This document shows, piece after piece, positions 28,160 through 35,925 of a stretch of DNA of 64,000 nucleotides (the stretch's first letter is position 1; every line of letters starts with the position of its first letter). The stretch comes from Arthrobacter woluwensis. Lineage in GTDB: Bacteria > Actinomycetota > Actinomycetes > Actinomycetales > Micrococcaceae. Both the position numbers and the translations under genes were made by a program. Location of the stretch: assembly GCF_030816155.1 (NCBI RefSeq), contig NZ_JAUSXR010000001.1, positions 1,736,001-1,800,000 of the forward strand, written 5' to 3'. The notes beneath the pieces are model-generated. The model was not told the DNA's origin and searched no databases. It saw only the letters and a program-made list of their open reading frames with translations.

Positions 28160-29367
28160 TCCTGGACCTCGTTGTTCGTCGCCTTGGAGGCCTTGGAAGC
28201 CTTCTTCTTTTTCTGGAAGCGGACGGCCGTGCCGGCCTCTTCGACCTCCACCGCGTTCGCGTGGCTCACATGCGACTTGCGGGAGTAGACGAACATGGCA
28301 ACGATCGTGCCGATGCCGACCGCGATCGCGATGGCCGTGCCGACCGGGCCGGTGCCGACCAGCAGCGCGGTGAGGGCGCCGACGACGGCGGCCGCGGGAA
28401 GCGTGAAGAGCCAGCCGGTGGCGATCTTGCCCACCATGCCCCAGCGGACCGTGGTGCCCTTGCGGCCCAGACCGGAGCCGATCACCGAGCCGGACGCCAC
28501 CTGCGTGGTGGACAGCGCGAAGCCGAGGTGCGAGGACGCCAGGATGGCGGCGGCCGTGCTGGTCTCCGCGGAGAAGCCCTGGGCGGGCTTCACTTCGGTC
28601 AGGCCGGAGCCCATGGTCCGGATGATGCGCCAGCCGCCGGAGTACGTGCCGATGGCGATGGCGAGAGCACAGGCCGCGATGACCCAGAACTCCGGACCGG
28701 AACCGGCCGGCTGCGTGCCGCTCGCGATCAGGACGAGGGTGATGATGCCCATGGTCTTCTGCGCGTCGTTGGTGCCGTGCGCCAGGGCGACCAGGCTGGA
28801 CGTGAAGATCTGTCCGGTGCGGAAGCCGCCGCGCTTCTGGGTGAGCTTGTCACCGGTCTCGGGATCATGCCGCGAGGTCAGCGCATACGCCAGACGGGTG
28901 CAGATGTACGCGACGCCACCGGCGATGACCGGGGCGAAGACCGCCGGGAGGATGACCTTGAGCATCACCGTGTCGAAATTGACCGAGTACACGCCGATGC
29001 CGACCACGGCCGCGCCGATGAGGCCGCCGAACAGGGCGTGTGAGGAACTGGACGGCAGGCCCTTGAGCCAAGTGAACATGTTCCAGAGGATCGCGCCCAT
29101 CAGACCGGCGAAGATGATCTCCGGAGTGATGTGCACTCCATCCGAGCCTTCCCGGATGATCCCGCCGGAGACGGTCTTGGCGACCTCGGTGGAGAGGAAG
29201 GCTCCCACCAGGTTCAGCGCCGCGGCGAGGGCGACGGCCGTCTTGGGTTTGATGGCGCCGGTGGCGATGGGGGTCGCCATGGCGTTCGCGGTGTCGTGGA
29301 AACCATTTGTGAAATCGAAGAACAGAGCCAGCACAATAACCAGCGCTGCCATGAAGGTGACGTCCAC
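28156..29367 (-). CDS. PiT-family inorganic phosphate transporter
   Basis: The ~403-residue low-affinity phosphate/cation symporter has about ten membrane helices. The two inverted family signatures are present: FTNGFHDTANAMATPIATGA near the N terminus and LVALAHGTNDAQKTMGII in the second half. The C-terminal tail is Lys-rich. I favour GTG 29367; ATG 29352 is an alternative and the frame is open to 29418. A four-unit Pho-box-like repeat lies about 55 bp upstream, suggesting phosphate control by PhoP. Confidence 0.92.
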   Translation of the reverse strand: MDVTFMAALVIVLALFFDFTNGFHDTANAMATPIATGAIKPKTAVALAAALNLVGAFLSTEVAKTVSGGIIREGSDGVHITPEIIFAGLMGAILWNMFTWLKGLPSSSSHALFGGLIGAAVVGIGVYSVNFDTVMLKVILPAVFAPVIAGGVAYICTRLAYALTSRHDPETGDKLTQKRGGFRTGQIFTSSLVALAHGTNDAQKTMGIITLVLIASGTQPAGSGPEFWVIAACALAIAIGTYSGGWRIIRTMGSGLTEVKPAQGFSAETSTAAAILASSHLGFALSTTQVASGSVIGSGLGRKGTTVRWGMVGKIATGWLFTLPAAAVVGALTALLVGTGPVGTAIAIAVGIGTIVAMFVYSRKSHVSHANAVEVEEAGTAVRFQKKKKASKASKATNNEVQE

Positions 29368-29421
29368 CCGGGCCCAATCTGTATGTCGTGAGTCAGCCGC
29401 AGCGCGCAGGGACGCCACATC

Positions 29422-29465
29422 GCTATGTTAAGGGCAGTTGACGGAAGCATGAAAATCCGGTGAAC
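29422..29465 (-). promoter_or_regulatory. Pho-box-like 11-nt direct repeats upstream of the PiT gene
   Basis: On the minus strand four consecutive 11-nt units start at 29465, 29454, 29443 and 29432: GTTCACCGGAT, TTTCATGCTTC, CGTCAACTGCC and CTTAACATAGC. TCA occupies positions 3-5 in the first three. Actinobacterial PhoP binds 11-nt direct repeats of the form GTTCACC with four variable bases. The assignment is inferred from pattern and from the phosphate transporter downstream. Confidence 0.5.
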
Positions 29466-29476
29466 CACCGGCGCGC

Positions 29477-30235
29477 TCAGCCCGGGTGTTCCTCCGCGGC
29501 CGGCCGGCGGGACGGGTCCAGCGCTGCCGCGATCTGACGCTCCAGCGCCGAGAACGCGGTCTGCGGGACGGCGAGAAGACCGTCGAGTTCCTTGCGGACC
29601 CGGCGGTAGGCGGCCTGCCGCTCCGGCGCCGTGGATCCGGGGTCGACGGCGATATTGAGCAGCTGCCGTGCGCGGGACAGGCGTTCGCGCTCCTCCGGCG
29701 AGAACGCGGAGTCCTTGAGCCTGTGCGCGTTGCGCTCCGCGACGTCGAACGCATGACCGTAGGCGAGCACGGCGTCGCGGTAGGCGTCGAGGTCCTCGCG
29801 GCTCAGTTGCTCCTGCCCCACCGGCCGCAGGGAGTCCGCGCGGCGCTTGGCCTTGAGGTACTCCACGGTCAGCGGCTCCCGGACATCGCTCATGCCGGGG
29901 AAGTCGATCATCTTGGCCACGTCCAGCTCGTATTCGAGCCAGCGGGCATTGATGGCGTCGTGATCGGCCAGGAGGCGCGAGGCGTCCTGGACCGGCGACG
30001 GCGCGGCCTTCCCGTCCTCGTTCGCGGGCTCGGGCGCACCGGACTCCGCCGGCTGCGGTTCGCCGCCTCCGCTCGGCTCAGGAGGGAGGCCGGCCCTGAG
30101 CCGCTCCAGTTCCAGGCGGCGCCGATGACGGATTTCGCCCTCCTTGGAGAAACGGTGCCACCATCCGCCGGCGACTGCGCTGGGCGGGAAGATCAGCCAT
30201 CAGAAGGCGACGATGAAGTCGAGGAATGATTGCAC
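29477..30235 (-). pseudogene. Unidentified gene with N-terminal membrane segment, interrupted by in-frame TGA
   Basis: A continuous coding-like frame of 253 codons runs from GTG 30235 to the stop at 29477, broken by one TGA at codon 12 (plus-strand TCA at about 30200-30202). Before it reads MQSFLDFIVAF and after it WLIFPPSAVAGGWWHRF, which together would form one membrane helix. Then come a basic stretch, a Pro/Glu-rich linker and a ~150-residue helical charged domain (MIDFPGMSDVREP..). TGA is followed by TGG, so a Trp-to-stop change is a simple explanation. The only good start after the stop is GTG 29920, giving 147 residues without the membrane part. No family recognised. Confidence 0.65.
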
Positions 30236-30237
30236 CT

Positions 30238-30266
30238 CTCACACGCTACCGGAGCCGACGTATGCT
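30238..30266 (+). promoter_or_regulatory. Putative promoter of the Sua5/YciO gene
   Basis: CTCACA (30238-30243) and TATGCT (30261-30266) are 17 bp apart; the -10 ends seven bases before ATG 30274. A GGAG at 30251-30254 would instead suit ATG 30262, so leaderless and leadered starts are both possible. Confidence 0.4.
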
Positions 30267-30273
30267 CAGAAGC

Positions 30274-30894
30274 ATGGCCCGCTATTTCGACATTCACCCC
30301 CTGGACCCTCAGCCCCGCCTCGTGCAGCAGGTGGTGCAGATCATCCGCGACGGCGGCCTGGTGGCCTACCCGACCGACTCCTGCTACGCGCTCGGTGCCG
30401 CCCTCGGCAATCAGGAGGCGCTCAACCGCATCCGCCAGATCCGGCATCTGGATGACAAGCACCACTTCACCCTGGTCTGCAGCAGCTTCGCCCAGATGGG
30501 CCAGCTCGTGAACATCGGCAACGATGCCTTCCGCGACATCAAGGCGGTGACCCCGGGCAGCTACACGTTCATCCTCCCGGCCACCAAGGAGGTGCCGCGA
30601 CGCCTCCTGCAGCCCAAGAAGAAGACCGTGGGCGTGCGCATCCCGGACCATCGCGTGACGCAGGCGATTCTGGACGAGCTCGGCGAACCGCTCCTGTCCT
30701 CCACCCTGCTGCTGCCCGGTCAGGAGACCCCCATGGTCGAGGGCTGGGAGATCAAGGAAGAGCTGGACCACCAGGTGGATGCCGTGATCGACGCCGGTGA
30801 ATGTGGCGCGGAGCCCACCACGGTGATCGACTACTCGAGCGGCTATCCAGAGATCGCCCGCTACGGCATGGGCGATCCGTCCCGGTTCGAATAA
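30274..30894 (+). CDS. L-threonylcarbamoyladenylate synthase-family protein (Sua5/YciO/YrdC)
   Basis: The ~206-residue YrdC-fold protein has GGLVAYPTDSCYALGAAL near residue 25, a KxR-type segment (RIRQIRHLDDKHHFTLVC) and the PGSYTFILPATKEVP motif. The family makes the threonylcarbamoyl-AMP used for tRNA t6A37; the YciO branch, which this resembles by its N terminus ARYFDIHP, is less well defined. I chose ATG 30274; ATG 30262 adds four residues. It is divergent from the interrupted gene. Confidence 0.88.
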   Translation: MARYFDIHPLDPQPRLVQQVVQIIRDGGLVAYPTDSCYALGAALGNQEALNRIRQIRHLDDKHHFTLVCSSFAQMGQLVNIGNDAFRDIKAVTPGSYTFILPATKEVPRRLLQPKKKTVGVRIPDHRVTQAILDELGEPLLSSTLLLPGQETPMVEGWEIKEELDHQVDAVIDAGECGAEPTTVIDYSSGYPEIARYGMGDPSRFE

Positions 30895-31010
30895 CCGCGG
30901 CACGCGCCGGCGCTACCTTCATATACCTCGCCGCAAGACCGCGGGGCTTCTCATCCCCATCCTGGATCATATACAATCCTGGGCAACCGAACTGAGATCT
31001 CCATCACACG

Positions 31011-32009
31011 ATGGACGCCTCTGATCAACGGATGGGAATCATGATGCACGCTCCCGCACACGGCGCCGCCGGACAGCCTGTCAGCTTCCAGCGCAGCCAC
31101 GACTTCGAAGCCTTCCGGGAGAGTGTCTCCTCCTCCTTCGTCCCGTTGAAGGTGTCCGGCCCGGAGCACGGGGTGTTCTTCAGCAGCATCCGGTCGGCCT
31201 CCGCCCTGGACTTCCACCTGACCGAGCTCACGGCCGGCGGGCATCAGGTGGAGCGGACGCCCGAACTGATCCGGCAGGGCGGCGAGGACTACTACAAGGT
31301 CAGCCTCGTGCTGGCGGGGTCGAGCCTCCTGATCCAGGACTCGCGCGAGGTGTTCCTCCAGCCCGGCGATCTGGCGGTCTACGACACCTCCCGGCCGTAC
31401 TCCGTGATCTCCGAGGAGCAGACCCGCGTGCTCGTGGCCATGTTCCCGAAGTCCACCTTCGAGCTGCCCGAATCCCAGATCCACCAGATCTCCGCCGTCA
31501 ACCTCGCCGCTCCGGGCCAGCTCGGCAGCCTCGCCGCCGCGCTCCTGGCCAAAGTGTCCACGAGTCTCGACCAGCTCTCGGGCCCCTTCGGCGTGCGGAT
31601 CGCCAACTCCTGTCTGGACGTCCTCGCCACCGCGTTCGCCGGGTCGCTCGGCGCCCAGCGCCCCGTCGTGGACCCGCGGGAGAAACTGCTGGCCGACATC
31701 CACGCGTACATCGAGCGCAACCTCGCCTCACCGGACCTGACCCCGGGCTCCATCGCGGCGGCCCACTACATCTCCACGCGGCATCTGCACGGGCTCTTCC
31801 ACTCCCAGGGCGTGACGGTGTCCGCCTGGATCCGTCAGCAGCGCCTTGCCCGGTGCCAGCGCGAACTCTCCGATCCGTTCCTCGTGAACCGCTCGGTGGC
31901 CTCCATCGCGGCGTCGTGGGGCTTCCCGGACCCGGCTCACTTCAGCCGCACCTTCAAGTCGACGTTCGGCGAGAGCCCGCGCGACTTCCGGATGCGCTTC
32001 GCCGCCTGA
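31011..32009 (+). CDS. AraC-family activator (FeaR-like), probable regulator of the amine oxidase
   Basis: The 332-residue protein has an N-terminal AraC-binding-like ligand domain (about 30-200, FFSSIRSASALDFHLTEL, LVLAGSSLLIQDSREVFLQPGDLAVYDTSRPY) and a C-terminal double helix-turn-helix (about 225-330, AHYISTRHLHGLFHSQG and ASIAASWGFPDPAHFSRTFK). FeaR of E. coli, with the same layout, activates tyramine and phenethylamine oxidase genes; here the amine oxidase lies directly downstream. ATGs at 31011, 31032, 31041 and 31044 are in frame; the last has GGGA 7 nt upstream, so the true N terminus may be shorter. A TACAAT at 30973 is a possible -10. Confidence 0.9.
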   Translation: MDASDQRMGIMMHAPAHGAAGQPVSFQRSHDFEAFRESVSSSFVPLKVSGPEHGVFFSSIRSASALDFHLTELTAGGHQVERTPELIRQGGEDYYKVSLVLAGSSLLIQDSREVFLQPGDLAVYDTSRPYSVISEEQTRVLVAMFPKSTFELPESQIHQISAVNLAAPGQLGSLAAALLAKVSTSLDQLSGPFGVRIANSCLDVLATAFAGSLGAQRPVVDPREKLLADIHAYIERNLASPDLTPGSIAAAHYISTRHLHGLFHSQGVTVSAWIRQQRLARCQRELSDPFLVNRSVASIAASWGFPDPAHFSRTFKSTFGESPRDFRMRFAA

Positions 32010-32015
32010 CGCCGG

Positions 32016-32043
32016 ACGACGGCGGGCGCGCCGCCGCCGTCGT
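32016..32043 (+). terminator. Hairpin after the AraC-family gene
   Basis: ACGACGGCGG and CCGCCGTCGT form a perfect 10-bp stem just after the stop codon. Confidence 0.7.
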
Positions 32044-32060
32044 GCGCTGTGGTCTTTGCC

Positions 32061-32115
32061 GGGACTGCACAGTGCTGGGCGGGAAGGCACGGTGTTGGCC
32101 GGGAGAGCACAGGCC
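32061..32115 (+). promoter_or_regulatory. 20-bp direct repeats upstream of amine oxidase, candidate AraC-type operator
   Basis: Three units begin at 32061, 32081 and 32101, each with GGGA-N2-GCAC. Units 1 and 2 match at 15 of 20 positions, and unit 3 is partial. Direct repeats spaced by two helical turns are typical sites for AraC-family activators, and the activator gene is immediately upstream. A TTGACC follows at 32116. Confidence 0.55.
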
Positions 32116-32158
32116 TTGACCATGCCTGAAGCCTTCCCTCCCCTGCCGGCCCGATACG

Positions 32159-32174
32159 CCTAGCGTGGGAGGGA
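32159..32174 (+). promoter_or_regulatory. Probable -10 region of the amine oxidase promoter
   Basis: CCTAGCGTGGGAGGGA resembles CCTAACGTGAGGGAA at 34356-34370 in front of the aldehyde dehydrogenase; both contain a TANNNT hexamer (TAGCGT, TAACGT). The likeness suggests shared promoter architecture. Confidence 0.4.
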
Positions 32175-32220
32175 CAGTGGGCGCCGGCCGGACCGGCGCC
32201 CGGCATCGCGGAAGGACCAC

Positions 32221-34242
32221 ATGATGGCGCACGGGCACACGGACACCACTCTTCACACCCACGGGGAACGGACCACGGAGCCACGCGAGGTGGCGCATCC
32301 GCTGGACCCGCTCACGGCGGAGGAGATCGCGCGGACCCGGGCCGTGCTGGATGATGCCGGGCTGCTGGGAGCCACGGTCCGCGTTCCGCAGCTTCTGCCG
32401 CTGGCGCCCGAGGCCGAGTGGCTGGATCGCTGGCAGGTGGGCGCGCCCCTGGAACGCCGTGTCGAGATCGTCCTCCTGGATGTCGCCACGGGCGAGGCCA
32501 CGCGGGCCGTCGTCCTGCTCGGCGAACCGGAGACGGATGACGCCGGGGCCGTGGAGTCGGTCCGCACCATCGACACGGACACCGAAGGCCAGCCGCAGTA
32601 CCTCTTCGAGGAGTACGACCGCGTGGAACGGATCGTCAAGGACGACCCTGCCTGGCAGGCCGCCATGGAACGCCGCGGACTCGAAGACCGACGAGAGCTC
32701 GCGTTCTGCGCGCCCCTGGCCCCGGGACACTTCGGCCGCGAGGATGAGAGCGGCACGCGGGTCATCCGGTCCCTCACCTTCCTCCGCGACCACGAAGGCG
32801 ACAGCCCCTGGGCTCACCCCGTCGAGGGACTCGTGGTCCACATCGACCTCACCCGCGAGCGCGTCATCCGTGTGGACGACGAGGGGGACGTGCCCGTGCC
32901 TGAGGCCTCCGGCGACTACTCGCTCTCCGCCCGGGGTCCGGCCCGCGAGAGCCTCAAGCCGATCGAGATCACCCAGCCGGAGGGTCCGAGCTTCCAGGTG
33001 GACGGCTCGAAGGTCACGTGGGAGAACTGGTCCTTCCGGGTGGGGTTCAACGCCCGGGAGGGTCTGGTGCTCAATAGCTTGAGTTTCCGGGACGGTCAGC
33101 GGGAGCGCAGCGTCCTGCGCCGGGCCAGCGTCCCCGAGATGGTGGTGCCGTACGGTGACACGGCGATCGGGCGTTACTGGATCAGCTACTTCGACGCCGG
33201 CGAGTACCTCCTGGGGAAGAACGCCAACGCGCTCACCCTCGGCTGCGATTGTCTCGGCGTGATCCACTACTTCGATCAGTTCGTGGCGGACGACCACGGG
33301 CACCCCGTGAAGATCCCGCACGCCGTCTGCATGCACGAGGAGGACTACGGGATCCTCTGGAAGCACACGGACACCGAGGGCAACACGGAGGTCCGCCGCT
33401 CCCGCCGTCTGGTCATCTCCTACTTCTCCACCATCGGCAACTACGACTACGGCTTCTTCTGGTACCTGTACCTGGACGGGACGATCCAGCTGGAGGCGAA
33501 GGCCACCGGGATCGTGTTCGCGGGCGCGGGCCATCCCGGCGCCGAGAACCCGCACGCCCCCGAGGTGGCCCCGGGTGTCTTCGCCCCGGTGCATCAGCAC
33601 CTGTTCTGCGCCCGTCTGGAGACCGCCGTGGACACGCCGGAGAACTCGCTCTACGAAGTCGAGGTGCGAGGCGTCCCCACCGGTCCGTCCAACCCCTACG
33701 GGAACGCCTTCACCTGGGAGGAACGACTCCTGCCCACGGAGTCGGCCGCCCGCAGGAAGGCGGATTCCTCGGTCGGACGCGTCTGGGAGGTCCGGAGCGG
33801 CTTGGCCACGAACGCCGTGGGCCGTCCCACCGCGTACCGGCTCCACCCGCACACGGGGCCGGTCCTCATGGCTCAGCCGGAGGCGACCGTGTTCCAGCGG
33901 GCGACCTTCGCCACGGAGCACCTGTGGGCGACACCGCTCCGCAGCGACGAGCGGTTCCCGGCGGGTGACTTCCCGAACGCCCACCCGGGCGGTGCGGGTC
34001 TCCCGGCCTGGACGGCGGCCGACCGGCCCCTGGAGGACGAACGGCTGGTCCTGTGGCACGTCTTCGGTCCCACCCATGTTCCGCGCACCGAGGACTGGCC
34101 GATCATGCCCGTGGACTACTCGGGCTTCAGCCTCAAGCCGCACGGCTTCCTGGACCGGAACCCGGCCCTCGATCTCGCGGACGGCGCCAAGAGCGCCGGC
34201 GCCGGGTGCTGCGGCGGCGCGCAGGCCTGCACCTGCCACTGA
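32221..34242 (+). CDS. Copper-containing primary amine oxidase
   Basis: This 673-residue topaquinone enzyme oxidises primary amines (tyramine/phenethylamine type) to aldehyde, NH3 and H2O2. All catalytic residues are present: the TPQ precursor Tyr408 in TIGNYDYG, the base Asp325 in YFDAGEYL, and Cu ligands His458 and His460 (PVHQHLF) plus His619 (GPTHVPR). These align with Arthrobacter globiformis AGAO Tyr382, Asp298, His431, His433 and His592 with an offset of 26-27. No signal peptide is seen, so it is probably cytoplasmic. The C terminus ends in a Cys cluster (GAGCCGGAQACTCH). The product aldehyde would go to the adjacent dehydrogenase. Confidence 0.96.
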   Translation: MMAHGHTDTTLHTHGERTTEPREVAHPLDPLTAEEIARTRAVLDDAGLLGATVRVPQLLPLAPEAEWLDRWQVGAPLERRVEIVLLDVATGEATRAVVLLGEPETDDAGAVESVRTIDTDTEGQPQYLFEEYDRVERIVKDDPAWQAAMERRGLEDRRELAFCAPLAPGHFGREDESGTRVIRSLTFLRDHEGDSPWAHPVEGLVVHIDLTRERVIRVDDEGDVPVPEASGDYSLSARGPARESLKPIEITQPEGPSFQVDGSKVTWENWSFRVGFNAREGLVLNSLSFRDGQRERSVLRRASVPEMVVPYGDTAIGRYWISYFDAGEYLLGKNANALTLGCDCLGVIHYFDQFVADDHGHPVKIPHAVCMHEEDYGILWKHTDTEGNTEVRRSRRLVISYFSTIGNYDYGFFWYLYLDGTIQLEAKATGIVFAGAGHPGAENPHAPEVAPGVFAPVHQHLFCARLETAVDTPENSLYEVEVRGVPTGPSNPYGNAFTWEERLLPTESAARRKADSSVGRVWEVRSGLATNAVGRPTAYRLHPHTGPVLMAQPEATVFQRATFATEHLWATPLRSDERFPAGDFPNAHPGGAGLPAWTAADRPLEDERLVLWHVFGPTHVPRTEDWPIMPVDYSGFSLKPHGFLDRNPALDLADGAKSAGAGCCGGAQACTCH

Positions 34243-34256
34243 CCGTGGCGCGCGAG

Positions 34257-34280
34257 GACGGCGGAGGCCCGGCCGCCGTC
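34257..34280 (+). terminator. Hairpin after the amine oxidase gene
   Basis: GACGGCGG and CCGCCGTC pair across an 8-base loop a few bases after the stop. It may attenuate transcription before the dehydrogenase. Confidence 0.5.
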
Positions 34281-34355
34281 GTCGTCCGTCCGGTGATCAT
34301 GCGCTGCCGGACAAGCCGCGCACGCTGGGAGCCGATGACCGGCAGGTCGCCCGGT

Positions 34356-34370
34356 CCTAACGTGAGGGAA
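34356..34370 (+). promoter_or_regulatory. Probable -10 region of the aldehyde dehydrogenase promoter
   Basis: CCTAACGTGAGGGAA with TANNNT hexamer TAACGT lies 26 bp before the ATG and resembles the element at 32159-32174. Confidence 0.4.
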
Positions 34371-34395
34371 GCACCGTCCATCAGGAGGAGGAACC

Positions 34396-35793
34396 ATGGA
34401 ACAGTACGAGGAACTGCTGAACGCCGTCCAGGCCGGTGACGGCGGGCGGGAGATCCGCGACGTCGCCACCGGAGAGGTCATCGGTCGTGCGCCGGTGGAG
34501 GGCGTGGAGGACCTCGAGGCGGCGATCGCCCGCGCGACGGCGGCGCAGCCGGCCTGGGCCGCGCTCGGCCACGAGGAGCGGAGCCGGTTGCTCCACGCCG
34601 CCGCCGACGCGGTCGAAGCCCACGGCGAGGCCCTGGCCCGCCTCCTCTCCCGCGAACAGGGCAAGCCCCTGGACGGCCCGAACGCCCGCTTCGAGGTGGG
34701 CGCCTGCTCCGCCTGGCTGCGCGCTGCGGCGGACACCGTGCTCGAACCGCAGGTTCTGGTGGACGACGAGAGCGGACGGGCGGAGCTGCACTATCGCGCG
34801 CTCGGGCTCGTCGCGGCGATCGGACCGTGGAACTGGCCGCTCATGATCGCGGTCTGGCAGTTCGCCCCGGCGCTGCGCATGGGCAACGCGGTGATCGTCA
34901 AGCCGTCCGAGTACACGCCGCTGAGCGTCCTGGCGCTCGTGCACGTCGTGAACTCGGTGCTTCCCGCCGGGGTCCTGGAGGCCATCAGCGGCGACCGTGA
35001 AGTCAGTGCCGCCCTCGCGGAGCACCCCGCCATCAGCAAGGTCATGTTCACAGGTTCCACCAAGACCGGCAGCTCGATCATCCGCAGCTCGGCGGACACC
35101 ATCAAACGCCTCACCCTGGAGCTCGGCGGGAACGACGCCGGGATCGTCCTCGACGATGTCGATCCGGCCGCCATCGCGGAGGACCTCTTCTGGGGCGCGT
35201 TCATCAACACCGGCCAGACCTGTGCGGCCCTCAAGCGGCTCTACGTCCACTCCTCCGTCCACGACGCGGTGGTCCGCGAGCTGGCCGCCGTCGCCGCCCG
35301 CACGCCGATGGGTCCGGGGCTGGAAGAGGGCAATCTGCTCGGTCCGGTGCAGAACGAGGCGCAGTTCCGCATCGTCCAGCGGCTGGTGGACTCCGCGAAG
35401 GCCGCCGGGGCGACGCTCGCCACCGGCGGGACTCCCCTGGGCGGGACGTTCTTCCCCATCACGATCGTCACGGACATCGCCGACGACGCCGACCTGGTCC
35501 AGGAGGAACAGTTCGGTCCGGCGCTGCCCGTGATCCGCTTCGACGATGTGGAAGACGCCATCGCGATGGCGAACGCCGCGTCCGTGGGGCTCGGAGCGTC
35601 CGTGTGGTCTTCGGACCGCGACCGTGCTCTGGAGCTGGCGTCACGGCTCCAGGCCGGGACCGTCTGGGTCAACAGCCACGGCGGCCTGCACCCGATGGTG
35701 CCGTTCGGCGGCGTGAAGCAGTCCGGCTACGGCCTGGAGTTCGGCGTCGAGGGCCTCAAGGCGGTCGCAGCGAGTCAGGTCATCAGGAGCTGA
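34396..35793 (+). CDS. NAD(P)+-dependent aldehyde dehydrogenase
   Basis: The 465-residue ALDH-superfamily enzyme has oxyanion-hole Asn146 in GPWNWPLM, catalytic base Glu242 (LELGGND) and nucleophile Cys276 (NTGQTCAAL), plus the C-terminal FGGVKQSGYGLEFG. ATG 34396 has GGAGGAGG 4-6 nt upstream. Next to an amine oxidase it would oxidise the phenylacetaldehyde-type product to the acid, like FeaB. It has its own promoter-like element and a T-tailed terminator, so it may be a separate unit. Confidence 0.93.
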   Translation: MEQYEELLNAVQAGDGGREIRDVATGEVIGRAPVEGVEDLEAAIARATAAQPAWAALGHEERSRLLHAAADAVEAHGEALARLLSREQGKPLDGPNARFEVGACSAWLRAAADTVLEPQVLVDDESGRAELHYRALGLVAAIGPWNWPLMIAVWQFAPALRMGNAVIVKPSEYTPLSVLALVHVVNSVLPAGVLEAISGDREVSAALAEHPAISKVMFTGSTKTGSSIIRSSADTIKRLTLELGGNDAGIVLDDVDPAAIAEDLFWGAFINTGQTCAALKRLYVHSSVHDAVVRELAAVAARTPMGPGLEEGNLLGPVQNEAQFRIVQRLVDSAKAAGATLATGGTPLGGTFFPITIVTDIADDADLVQEEQFGPALPVIRFDDVEDAIAMANAASVGLGASVWSSDRDRALELASRLQAGTVWVNSHGGLHPMVPFGGVKQSGYGLEFGVEGLKAVAASQVIRS

Positions 35794-35828
35794 CACCCGA
35801 CGCCGGATCTATCCCGAGCATGCGAAAG

Positions 35829-35857
35829 CCCCCGGAAGATTCCTTCCGGGGGTTTTT
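35829..35857 (+). terminator. Rho-independent terminator after the aldehyde dehydrogenase
   Basis: CCCCCGGAA and TTCCGGGGG form a 9-bp perfect stem followed by TTTTT. This is the most classical terminator in the window. Confidence 0.9.
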
Positions 35858-35925
35858 CGCGTGCGGCTCGCGCCGCGGGGTCAGGCTGGGCCGGACACCC
35901 TCGGACGACGCCGGGCGGAGCCGGC

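Noticed and set aside
30200-30202. In-frame TGA as a selenocysteine codon
   Set aside because: The following bases show no obvious SECIS-like hairpin and the position is in a hydrophobic helix where Trp is more likely.
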